Positions 26,141 through 33,802 of a stretch of 64,000 nucleotides of DNA are shown here, one piece after another. Source of the stretch: Streptomyces sp. NRRL F-525 (GTDB taxonomy: Bacteria; Actinomycetota; Actinomycetes; Streptomycetales; Streptomycetaceae); assembly GCF_000716605.1 (NCBI RefSeq), contig NZ_JNXE01000024.1:87985-151984 (forward strand), read 5' to 3'. Below the pieces are notes generated by a model. That model was not told the DNA's origin. It saw only the letters and a program-made list of their open reading frames with translations, and made no database searches. Within the stretch, counting starts at the first letter, position 1. Every line of letters starts with the position of its first letter. A program made the position numbers and the translations under genes.

Positions 26141-26174
26141 GAAGGGCTCGTCCGAATTACCGGGCGAGCCCTTC
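26141..26174 (+). terminator. Terminator downstream of ptsH
   Basis: A perfect 10-bp stem GAAGGGCTCG / CGAGCCCTTC with a 14-nt loop. It is preceded by a second inverted repeat (GGTTGCGGT...ACCGCAACC, about 26098-26139). The whole 26060-26270 stretch is unusually AT-rich for this chromosome and holds no gene. Confidence 0.7.
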
Positions 26175-26243
26175 GCAATTCCACTTGCGGGCAGCATAAA
26201 TAATCCCCCGCGAATTAGCTCCTCTTTGTATACGGCGCCCGTG

Positions 26244-26948
26244 TTAATGCCGCAGACCCGACATGTTTACGGGAGGTTGCGAAGTCCTCACACGGTCCGT
26301 GCCGTTCGCGCCGTTCGCCCCGCCGGGAAAGCGCAGCCGGTGCGCGGTGCCCGCGCGCTCGGTGTGCAGGGCGGTGATCGCCCGGGCGCGCTCGCTGTCG
26401 CCGCGGGCCACGGCGTCCACGATGGCCCCGTGCTCGGCCCAGGACTCGACGGGGTTGGCCGGGGCGTCCACCGCGTACATCCAGGCGATCTTGTGCCGCA
26501 GCTGGGTCAGCATCGAGGTCAGCGCGGGGCTCCCGGAGGCCTGTGCCAGCGTCTCGTGGAACCAGCTGCCCAGGGAGCGCAGATCCTCGCTGTTGCCCCG
26601 CCTGGCGCGCTCCTGGCCCAGCCTGACGAGGCCGCGCAGCACCTTGAGGTGGGCCTCGGTGCGCCGCTGCGCGGCCCGTGAGGCGCCGAGCGGCTCCAGC
26701 AGCATCCGCATCTCCAGCAGGTCGGCGGCCTCCTGCTCGGTCGGTTCCGCGACGCACGCGCCCGCGTGCCGCCGGGTCACCACGAACCCCTCGGCCTCCA
26801 GCGTGCGCAGGGCCTCCCGGACAGGGACGCGCGAGACCCCGTACCGGCGCGCGAGGAGTTCCTCCGTGAGCCGGCTGCCGCGCTCGTAGACACCGGCGAC
26901 GATGTCGTCCCGGATCGCCGTGCATACCGAGTGCGCCGGAATACGCAT
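26244..26948 (-). CDS. GntR-family transcriptional regulator (FCD type)
   Basis: 234 residues from ATG 26948, which has GGAGG 6 nt upstream; the longer frame to 27050 is unsupported. The N-terminal winged HTH shows GSRLTEELLARRYGVSRVPV, REALRTLEAEGFVV and the wing RRHAGACVAEP. An all-helical FCD effector domain follows (about 75-215) with metal/ligand-type residues FHETLAQASG and EHGAIVDAVARGD. FCD members respond to organic acids or sugar acids; the ligand here is unknown and no catabolic gene is adjacent. The tail from residue 213 is poorly conserved in composition (GGANGANGTD). The sequence TTGTATACGG just past its 3' end resembles FCD half-sites but is on the wrong side to be its promoter operator. 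Confidence 0.82.
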   Translation of the reverse strand: MRIPAHSVCTAIRDDIVAGVYERGSRLTEELLARRYGVSRVPVREALRTLEAEGFVVTRRHAGACVAEPTEQEAADLLEMRMLLEPLGASRAAQRRTEAHLKVLRGLVRLGQERARRGNSEDLRSLGSWFHETLAQASGSPALTSMLTQLRHKIAWMYAVDAPANPVESWAEHGAIVDAVARGDSERARAITALHTERAGTAHRLRFPGGANGANGTDRVRTSQPPVNMSGLRH

Positions 26949-27082
26949 GTCCGACCTCCGCCTTAATCCCCGTGAAACGTCGACGATTGACGTGTGTTCC
27001 GTGACTCTATTGCAATGAGCGGGAATTTCCGATGGCGGACCGGAATCCATGGATATTTTTTGGACAGGAGGGCTCCGGAAAC

Positions 27083-27117
27083 GCCGAAAGCCCCGGCCGG
27101 GCGGGCCAGGGCTTCGG
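27083..27117 (-). terminator. Terminator of the M23 peptidase gene
   Basis: CCGAAAGCCCCGGCC pairs with GGCCAGGGCTTCGG (one bulge, one mismatch), 20 nt past the stop codon. Confidence 0.65.
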
Positions 27118-27136
27118 GAAGTGCGGCGCTACGTCG

Positions 27137-27892
27137 TCAGACGTTCACACCGTGCTTGCGGAGGTACGCGACGGGGTCGACGTCGGAGCCGTACTCGGCG
27201 GTCGTGCGGGCCTCGAAGTGGAGGTGCGGTCCGGTGACGTTGCCGGTCGCCCCGGAGAGGCCGATCTGCTCGCCGGGAGTGACCGTCTGGCCGACGGAGA
27301 CACCGATGGACGACAGGTGGCCGTACATGGTGTACATGCCGTCGGCCATCTTGATCACCACTTGATTGCCGTACGAGCCGCCCCAGCCGGCGTCGACGAC
27401 GGTGCCGGAGCCGACCGCGTGCACGGAGGTGCCGGTCGAGGCGTGGAAGTCGATGCCGGTGTGGGCACCGGAGGACCAGAGGGAGCCGCCGGTCTTGTAG
27501 CCGGTGGAGACGTACGAGCCGGTGACCGGTGCGACGAAGGTGTTGAGCCTCTTGCGCTCGGCGGCGCGGGCGGCGCGTACCTCGGCCTCGCGCTCCGCCT
27601 TGGCCAGTGCGGCGGCCTTGGCGCGGGCGACCTCCTTGGCCAGCGTTTCGTCCGCGGCCTGCTGCTGGGCGGCGGCCTGGGCGTCGATCTTCTCGGCGAC
27701 CGCGTCGCCCATGGCGATGACGGGGGTGAGGCCGGTCTGTTCGGGGGCGGGCTCCGCGGCGAACGCCGGGGCGGCGGCCAGGGTGCCAACGACACCGGTG
27801 GTGGTGAGGGCCGCGACACTCGCGACACGAACGGTGGTGCGGTGGGTCCGGCTCGGGCGACGGTGCTTCCCGGTGGCGCGGGTGAACGCCAT
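27137..27892 (-). CDS. Secreted M23 (LytM) peptidoglycan endopeptidase
   Basis: 251 residues. Residues 1-46 are a long signal peptide (basic start, hydrophobic core, cleavage around AAPAFAAEP). Residues about 65-112 form an Ala/Lys/Glu/Arg coiled coil. The M23 domain (about 120-248) has zinc-ligand motifs H..IDFHA (GAHTGIDFHASTG) and HLHFE (GPHLHFEAR), plus MYTMYGHLSS with a catalytic His. It cuts peptide cross-links in the wall. Expression is very probably controlled by the ydaO-type c-di-AMP riboswitch in its 5' leader, linking wall hydrolysis to c-di-AMP as for other Streptomyces wall lytic enzymes. The gene is monocistronic. Confidence 0.92.
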   Translation of the reverse strand: MAFTRATGKHRRPSRTHRTTVRVASVAALTTTGVVGTLAAAPAFAAEPAPEQTGLTPVIAMGDAVAEKIDAQAAAQQQAADETLAKEVARAKAAALAKAEREAEVRAARAAERKRLNTFVAPVTGSYVSTGYKTGGSLWSSGAHTGIDFHASTGTSVHAVGSGTVVDAGWGGSYGNQVVIKMADGMYTMYGHLSSIGVSVGQTVTPGEQIGLSGATGNVTGPHLHFEARTTAEYGSDVDPVAYLRKHGVNV

Positions 27893-27907
27893 GGAGTGGC
27901 TGGTCCT

Positions 27908-28058
27908 TTCCTTCCTTCTCGCCTACCGGGTTAGCTGACGGGTTCGGAGCAGGAAGGTCTCCTACGGACTCCCTCGACGGGCGTCCGATTCACCCCAGGG
28001 ACGTGGGTCCCCGGCTCCCCTGGCTCGCGCCGTACGGGGACTCGGCGATGACTGTCCG
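27908..28058 (-). promoter_or_regulatory. ydaO-yuaA (c-di-AMP) riboswitch
   Basis: On the minus strand the leader contains the family's signature blocks in order: GAGCCGGGGACCCAC, CTGGGGTGAATCGG, then CTCCGAACCCGTCAGCTAAC and CCGGTAGGCGAGAAGG, the last just before the ribosome site of the M23 gene. These are the invariant core segments of RF00379. Arms such as CCTTCCT / AGGAAGG close the 3' helix. c-di-AMP binding to this class turns off downstream genes. The boundaries are estimated to within about 15 nt. Confidence 0.88.
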
Positions 28059-28198
28059 GTGCCGCGAGTGCGGCGCGGTGCCTGACGGACAGCCGGACCG
28101 ACGCTAAGGGGGGCCACTTTCAATCCCCAAACGGATCACGGGTTTTGTTGCACATGCCACAGGGCAGACAGGCAACCTCTCCCCCAATTCGGACATTA

Positions 28199-28234
28199 GG
28201 GGGCCCTGGTGACGCTTCAGTCACCAGGGCCCCC
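28199..28234. terminator. Strong terminator after the M16 peptidase operon
   Basis: A perfect 15-bp stem GGGGGCCCTGGTGAC / GTCACCAGGGCCCCC with a 6-nt loop, 38 nt past the stop of the second M16 gene. It also insulates the riboswitch promoter region, where 28059-28198 should hold the M23 promoter. Confidence 0.88.
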
Positions 28235-28271
28235 ACACGCGCGTGCCGCTCGTCGGCTCGCTACGGGTCGT

Positions 28272-29660
28272 CTACTCGGCCGCGACGACGGTGACTTCGC
28301 CGATGCCGAGCGCCTCCACGGGCTCCTTGATCTGCTCCGCGTCGCCGACCAGGATCGTCACCAGACGGTCCACCGGGAAGGCGTTCACGACCGCCGCGGT
28401 GGCCTCCACGGTGCCGGTCGCGGCGAGCTGCTGGTACAGCGTCGCCTGGTAGTCGTCGGGCAGGTGCTGCTCGACCTGGTCGGCCAGCGTGCTCGCGACG
28501 GCCGCGGCGGTCTCGTACTTGAGCGGCGCCACGCCGACGAGGTTCTGTACGGCGATGTCCCGCTCGGCGTCGGTGAGTCCGCCCTCGGCGAGCTTGCGGA
28601 GCACCGTCCAGAGGTCGTCCAGCGCGGGACCGGTGTTCGGGGTGTCCACAGAACCGCTGATGGCGAGCATCGAGGCGCCCGTGCCGTCGGGTGCCGAACG
28701 CAGCACCTGGCCGAACGCCCGCACACCGTAGGTGTAGCCCTTCTCCTCGCGCAGGACGCGGTCCAGGCGGGAGGTGAGGGTGCCGCCGAGGCAGTACGTG
28801 CCGAGCACCTGGGCGGGCCACACGCGGTCGTGCCGGTCGGAGCCGACGCGGCCGATGAGCAGCTGCGTCTGGACGGCGCCGGGACGGTGCACGATCACGA
28901 CGCGCCCGGTGTCGTCGGCGGTCACCGGCGGCACGGGACGCGGCTGCGCGGTGGAGCCCGTCCACGAACCCAGGGTGTCGGCGAGGAGCGCGTCCAGGTC
29001 GATGCCGGTGAGGTCGCCGACGACCACGACGGTGGCGGTCGCGGGGCGGACGTGCCGGTCGTAGAAGGCGCGTACGGACGCCGAGTCGATCTTCTCGACG
29101 GTCTCCTCGGTGCCCTGGCGCGGACGCGACATGCGCGAGGTCGCCGGGAACAGCTCCTTGGAGAGCTCCTTGGCCGCGCGGCGGGACGGGTTGGCCGTCT
29201 CGTGCGGGATCTCGTCGAGGCGGTTGCGGACCAGCCGCTCGACCTCGCTGTCCGCGAAGGCGGGTGCCCTGAGGGCGTCCGACAGCAGACCGAGGCCCTT
29301 GGCCAGGCGCGAGGCCGGGACCTCCAGGCTCAGGCGCAGCCCGGGGTGGTCGGCGTGCGCGTCGAGGGTGGCGCCGGAGCGCTCCAGCTCGGCGGCGAAC
29401 TCCTCGGCGGAGTGCTTGTCGGTGCCCTCGGAGAAGGCCCGCGCGGTGATCGTCGCGACACCGTCCAGGCCTGCCGGTTCGGCCTCCAGGGGCGCGTCCA
29501 GGAGCACCTCCACGGCGACGACCTGCTGGCCGGGGCGGTGGCAGCGCAGCACGGTCAGGCCGTTGCCCAGCGTCCCGCGCTCCGGGGCCGGGAAGGCCCA
29601 CGGCCTGGCCTCGCCGGCCTGGGGCTGCGGGTGGAATTCCATCGTGGCGAGCTCGGTCAC
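28272..29660 (-). CDS. M16-family peptidase homologue lacking the zinc motif
   Basis: 462 residues with the two-lobe M16B architecture (N-terminal LGNGLTVLRCHRPGQQVVAVEVLL; second lobe around residue 250, IVHRPGAVQTQLLIGRVG). The inverted zinc-binding motif HxxEH is absent: the corresponding segment reads GVATITARAFSEGT with no His. It is therefore predicted to be the non-catalytic partner of the HLFEH-containing protein encoded immediately upstream (ATGA overlap). This matches bacterial heterodimeric M16 pairs in which the second subunit contributes the R/Y substrate-binding residues. Confidence 0.85.
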   Translation of the reverse strand: MTELATMEFHPQPQAGEARPWAFPAPERGTLGNGLTVLRCHRPGQQVVAVEVLLDAPLEAEPAGLDGVATITARAFSEGTDKHSAEEFAAELERSGATLDAHADHPGLRLSLEVPASRLAKGLGLLSDALRAPAFADSEVERLVRNRLDEIPHETANPSRRAAKELSKELFPATSRMSRPRQGTEETVEKIDSASVRAFYDRHVRPATATVVVVGDLTGIDLDALLADTLGSWTGSTAQPRPVPPVTADDTGRVVIVHRPGAVQTQLLIGRVGSDRHDRVWPAQVLGTYCLGGTLTSRLDRVLREEKGYTYGVRAFGQVLRSAPDGTGASMLAISGSVDTPNTGPALDDLWTVLRKLAEGGLTDAERDIAVQNLVGVAPLKYETAAAVASTLADQVEQHLPDDYQATLYQQLAATGTVEATAAVVNAFPVDRLVTILVGDAEQIKEPVEALGIGEVTVVAAE

Positions 29661-31012
29661 TTGGCCGCCTCCTCGTTCTCGTCGCCGGCCTCTGCTTCGT
29701 CATCCTCGTCCGCGATCGGCTCGTAGACGAGCACCGCGCGGTTGTCGGGGCGCAGCCGGGCCTTGGCGACCTCCTGCACCTCCTCCGCCGTCACGTCCAG
29801 GACGCGCTGTACGGCGGTCAGGGCGAGCTGCGGGTCGCCGAACAGGACGGCGTACCGGCACAGTTCGTCGGCGCGGCCCGCGACGGTGCCGAGCCGGTCG
29901 AGCCACTCGCGCTCCAACTGGGCCTGGGCGCGCTCCATTTCCTCGGCCGTGGGGCCCTCCGCGGCGAACCGGGCGAGCTCCTCGTCGATGGCGGCCTCGA
30001 TGACCGGCACCTCGACGTCCCCGGACGTCTTGACGTCCAGCCACCCCAGGGAGGGCGCACCGGCCAGCCGCAGCAGGCCGAAGCCGGCCGCGACCGCCGT
30101 ACGGTCGCGCCGTACAAGGCGGTTGTAGAGGAGCGAGGACTCGCCGCCGCCCAGGATGGTGAGGGCGAGGTCGGCCGCGTCGGACGCGCGCGTGCCGTCC
30201 TCCGGGAGCCGGTAGGCGCACATCAGGGCGCGGGCCGGGACCTCCTCGACGACGACCTCGCGCAGCTCCCCGCCCATCGTGTCAGGCAGCGCGCCGTCAC
30301 GGGGTGCGGGCTTGCCGTCGTGCGAGGCGATGGACCCGAAGTACTTCTCGATCCAGGCGAGCGTCTGCTCGGGGTCGATGTCGCCGACCACGGACAGGAC
30401 GGCGTTGTTGGGCGCGTAGTAGGTGCGGAAGAACGCGCGCGCGTCCTCCAGGGTGGCCGCGTCCAGGTCCGCCATCGAGCCGATGGGCGTGTGGTGGTAG
30501 GGGTGGCCCTCCGGGTAGGCGAGGGCGGTCAGCTTCTCGAACGCCGTCCCGTAGGGCACGTTGTCGTAGCGCTGGCGTCGCTCGTTCTTGACGACGTCCC
30601 GCTGGTTCTCCATGGACTCCTCGTCCAGGGCGGCCAGCAAGGAGCCCATGCGGTCGGCCTCCAGCCAGAGCGCGAGCTCCAACTGGTGGGTGGGCATGGT
30701 CTCGAAGTAGTTCGTGCGCTCGAAGCTGGTGGTGCCGTTGAGCGAACCGCCCGCGCCCTGCACCAGTTCGAAGTGGCCGTTGCCCTTCACCTGTCCGGAG
30801 CCCTGGAACATCAGGTGCTCGAAGAGGTGAGCCAGGCCGGTACGCCCCTTGACCTCGTGGCGGGAACCGACGTCGTACCAGAGGCACACCGCCGCGACCG
30901 GGGTCAGGTGATCCTCGGAGAGGACCACGCGCAGACCGTTGGCCAAGCGGTGTTCGGTCGCTGTCAGACCGCCGGACCCTGCCTCGGCGGTGGCCGTGTG
31001 ACCCATGGGCAT
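29657..31012 (-). CDS. M16-family zinc peptidase, catalytic subunit
   Basis: 451 residues from ATG 31012 (GAAGGGA 6 nt upstream). The inverted zinc motif HLFEH is present in GLAHLFEHLMFQGSG, with the downstream zinc Glu in the following helix region (about residues 130-140, ESMENQRDVVKNE). It has the typical M16 start HRLANGLRVVLSEDHLTPVA. The C-terminus is acidic (about 20 residues of Asp/Glu/Ala), unlike the partner. M16 enzymes degrade peptides inside a closed clamshell. It is cytoplasmic here (no signal peptide) and co-translated with the inactive partner. Confidence 0.9.
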   Translation of the reverse strand: MPMGHTATAEAGSGGLTATEHRLANGLRVVLSEDHLTPVAAVCLWYDVGSRHEVKGRTGLAHLFEHLMFQGSGQVKGNGHFELVQGAGGSLNGTTSFERTNYFETMPTHQLELALWLEADRMGSLLAALDEESMENQRDVVKNERRQRYDNVPYGTAFEKLTALAYPEGHPYHHTPIGSMADLDAATLEDARAFFRTYYAPNNAVLSVVGDIDPEQTLAWIEKYFGSIASHDGKPAPRDGALPDTMGGELREVVVEEVPARALMCAYRLPEDGTRASDAADLALTILGGGESSLLYNRLVRRDRTAVAAGFGLLRLAGAPSLGWLDVKTSGDVEVPVIEAAIDEELARFAAEGPTAEEMERAQAQLEREWLDRLGTVAGRADELCRYAVLFGDPQLALTAVQRVLDVTAEEVQEVAKARLRPDNRAVLVYEPIADEDDEAEAGDENEEAAK

Positions 31013-31339
31013 GTACGTCCCTTCGATCGCGGATTCTCTGGCTGGAACCGCAGAAATCCTGCTCGTCCCGCCACTGTATGCAAGCGTGCGGACCGTCGGC
31101 GAAGTTCCCGGCGGACGTACGCCGAGAGCGAGATCGCGTAGCCTGCGGGCAGTCGCACACGTGGACTCACGCGGCAGCCGCCGGCGACGGACCCGAGCGG
31201 GCAACGCCGGGTCCTGGTCCGCGTTGTCAGTGCCGCGGTCCACAATGGTTCACGTCAAGACCCCGTTCACGCTTCAGCAAGAGTGAGCCGAAGGGGAGCG
31301 ACCCCCAGGCGAGCGACCAGAAAAGAGGAGCCGGCAGCG
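31013..31339. other. Divergent control region, M16 operon / parC
   Basis: 327 nt with no supported gene. TACAGT (minus strand, near 31075) is a possible -10 for the M16 operon. parC has AGAGGAG 11 nt before its start. No operator-like repeat was noticed. Confidence 0.35.
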
Positions 31340-33796
31340 ATGGCCCGCCGCAGCACGAAGACCCCGCCGCCCGACGACTCGTTCGAGGAGCGGATCCTCG
31401 ACATCGACGTCGTCGACGAGATGCAGGGCTCCTACCTTGAGTACGCGTACTCGGTCATCTACTCCCGCGCCCTGCCGGACGCCCGGGACGGCCTGAAGCC
31501 GGTTCATCGCAGGATCGTCTACCAGATGGACGAGATGGGCCTGCGCCCCGACCGCGGCTACGTGAAGTGCGCGCGTGTCGTCGGTGAAGTCATGGGCAAG
31601 CTGCACCCGCACGGGGACGCGTCGATCTACGACGCCCTGGTGCGCATGGCCCAGCCCTTCTCCATGCGCGTCCCGCTGGCCGACGGCCACGGCAACTTCG
31701 GCTCGCTGGGCAACGACGACCCGCCGGCCGCCATGCGGTACACGGAGTGCCGGCCGTCCGAGGCCGCCAACCTGATGACCGAGTCGATCGACGAGGACAC
31801 GGTCGACTTCTCCCCGAACTACGACGGCCAGGAGCGGGAGCCGGTGGCCCTGCCGGCCGCCTTCCCGAACCTCCTGGTGAACGGCTCGTCGGGCATCGCC
31901 GTCGGCATGGCCACCAACATGCCGCCGCACAACCTGGGCGAAGTCATCGCCGCCGCCCGGCACTTGATCCGCTATCCGAACGCGGACCTGGACTCCCTGA
32001 TGCGGCACGTCCCCGGCCCCGACCTGCCGACGGGCGGCCGGATCGTCGGCCTCACCGGCATCCGGGACGCGTACGAGACGGGCCGCGGCACGTTCAAGAT
32101 CCGCGCCACGGTCGCCGTGGACAACGTGACGGCGCGCCGCAAGGGCATCGTCGTCACCGAACTGCCCTTCTCCGTAGGCCCCGAGAAGGTCATCGCCAAG
32201 ATCAAGGACCTGGTCGGCGCGAAGAAGCTGCAGGGCATCGCCGACGTCAAGGACCTCACCGACCGCGCGCACGGCCTGCGCCTGGTCATCGAGATCAAGA
32301 ACGGCTTCGTGCCGGAAGCGGTCCTGGAGCAGCTCTACAAGCTGACGCCGATGGAGGAGTCCTTCGGCATCAACAACGTGGCGCTGGTCGACGGCCAGCC
32401 CCTCACGCTCGGCCTCAAGGAACTCCTGGAGGTCTATCTCGACCACCGCTTCAACGTCGTACGGCGCCGCAGCGAGTTCCGCCGCACCAAGCGGCGAGAC
32501 CGCCTCCACCTCGTAGAGGGTCTGCTCACCGCGCTCATCGACATCGATGAGGTCATCCGGCTCATCCGCTCCAGCGACAACTCCGCCCAGGCGAAGCAGA
32601 GTCTGATGGAGCGCTTCTCCCTGTCGGACATCCAGACGCAGTACATCCTGGACACCCCACTCCGCCGCCTGACCCGGTTCGACCGGATCGAGCTGGAGTC
32701 GGAGATGGAGCGACTCACCGCGGAGATCGCGGAGTTGACCCGCATCCTGGAGTCGGACACCGAGCTGCGCAAGCTGGTCTCGACCGAACTGGCCGCCGTG
32801 GCGAAGAAGTTCGGCACCGACCGGCGCACGGTCCTGCTGGAGTCGGCCGGCGCCCCCGCCGCCACCGTGCCGCTCCAGGTCGCCGACGACCCGTGCCGGG
32901 TGCTGCTCTCCTCGACGGGCCTGCTGGCCCGTACGGCGAACGGCGAGCCCTTCCCGGAGGACTCTGAGGCCCGGCGCACCAAGCACGACGTGATCGTCTC
33001 GGCGGTCCCTGCGACCGCGCGCGGCGAGCTCGGCGCGGTCACCTCGGCCGGCCGCCTCCTGCGCATCAACGTCGTGGACCTGCCCCAACTCCCGGAGACG
33101 GCCGCCGCGCCGAACCTCTCCGGTGGCGCCCAGATCTCGGAGTTCGTCTCCCTGGACGAGGGCGAGACGGTCATCTGCCTGACGACCCTCGACGAGTCCT
33201 CCCCCGGCCTGGCCATCGGCACGGAACAGGGCGTCGTCAAGCGCGTGGTCCCCGACTACCCCACGAACAAGGAGGAGTTGGAGGTCATCACGCTCAAGGA
33301 CGGCGACCGGATCGTCGGCGCCGTCGAGCTGCGCACCGGCGAGGAGGACCTGGTCTTCATCGCGGACGACGCCCAACTGCTGCGCTACCAGGCCTCCCAG
33401 GTGCGTCCCCAGGGCCGCGCGGCCGGCGGTATGGCGGGCATCAAACTCACCGAGGGCGCGAAGGTCATCTCCTTCACGGCCGTCGACCCGGCGGTGGACG
33501 CGGTCGTCTTCACGGTCGCGGGTTCGCGCGGCACGCTGGACGACTCCGTCCAGACGACGGCCAAGCTGACCCCGTTCGACCAGTACCCCCGCAAGGGCCG
33601 GGCCACCGGCGGCGTCCGCTGCCAGCGCTTCCTGAAGGGCGAGGACTGCCTCTCCCTGGCCTGGGCGGGCCCCGTACCGGCGAAGGCGGCCCAGCGGGAC
33701 GGCACCCCGGCGGAGCTCCCGGAGATGGACCCGCGGCGTGACGGCTCGGGCGTGTCGCTGGCGAAGACGGTGTCGGTGGTGGCGGGGCCGGTGTAG
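31340..33796 (+). CDS. parC: DNA topoisomerase IV subunit A (ParC)
   Basis: 818 residues from ATG 31340 (AGAGGAG upstream). This is the breakage-reunion subunit of type IIA topoisomerase: winged-helix/tower domain with [19 protein letters not shown] near residue 50, active-site Tyr134 in AMRYTECR, then a C-terminal beta-pinwheel (about 520-800). The GyrA-box QRRGGKG needed for DNA wrapping is not intact; only a degenerate [10 protein letters not shown] is seen, which supports ParC rather than GyrA. It decatenates chromosomes with ParE, encoded 18 kb away (51882-54002), in the split arrangement normal for Streptomyces. The quinolone region reads [10 protein letters not shown], with Ala at the Ser83-equivalent. 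Confidence 0.92.
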   Translation: MARRSTKTPPPDDSFEERILDIDVVDEMQGSYLEYAYSVIYSRALPDARDGLKPVHRRIVYQMDEMGLRPDRGYVKCARVVGEVMGKLHPHGDASIYDALVRMAQPFSMRVPLADGHGNFGSLGNDDPPAAMRYTECRPSEAANLMTESIDEDTVDFSPNYDGQEREPVALPAAFPNLLVNGSSGIAVGMATNMPPHNLGEVIAAARHLIRYPNADLDSLMRHVPGPDLPTGGRIVGLTGIRDAYETGRGTFKIRATVAVDNVTARRKGIVVTELPFSVGPEKVIAKIKDLVGAKKLQGIADVKDLTDRAHGLRLVIEIKNGFVPEAVLEQLYKLTPMEESFGINNVALVDGQPLTLGLKELLEVYLDHRFNVVRRRSEFRRTKRRDRLHLVEGLLTALIDIDEVIRLIRSSDNSAQAKQSLMERFSLSDIQTQYILDTPLRRLTRFDRIELESEMERLTAEIAELTRILESDTELRKLVSTELAAVAKKFGTDRRTVLLESAGAPAATVPLQVADDPCRVLLSSTGLLARTANGEPFPEDSEARRTKHDVIVSAVPATARGELGAVTSAGRLLRINVVDLPQLPETAAAPNLSGGAQISEFVSLDEGETVICLTTLDESSPGLAIGTEQGVVKRVVPDYPTNKEELEVITLKDGDRIVGAVELRTGEEDLVFIADDAQLLRYQASQVRPQGRAAGGMAGIKLTEGAKVISFTAVDPAVDAVVFTVAGSRGTLDDSVQTTAKLTPFDQYPRKGRATGGVRCQRFLKGEDCLSLAWAGPVPAKAAQRDGTPAELPEMDPRRDGSGVSLAKTVSVVAGPV

Positions 33797-33802
33797 CACC
33801 GG

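Noticed and set aside
26222..26235. TTGTATACGG as an operator for the GntR gene
   Set aside because: It lies downstream of the gene's stop, not in its promoter; a single half-site is weak.
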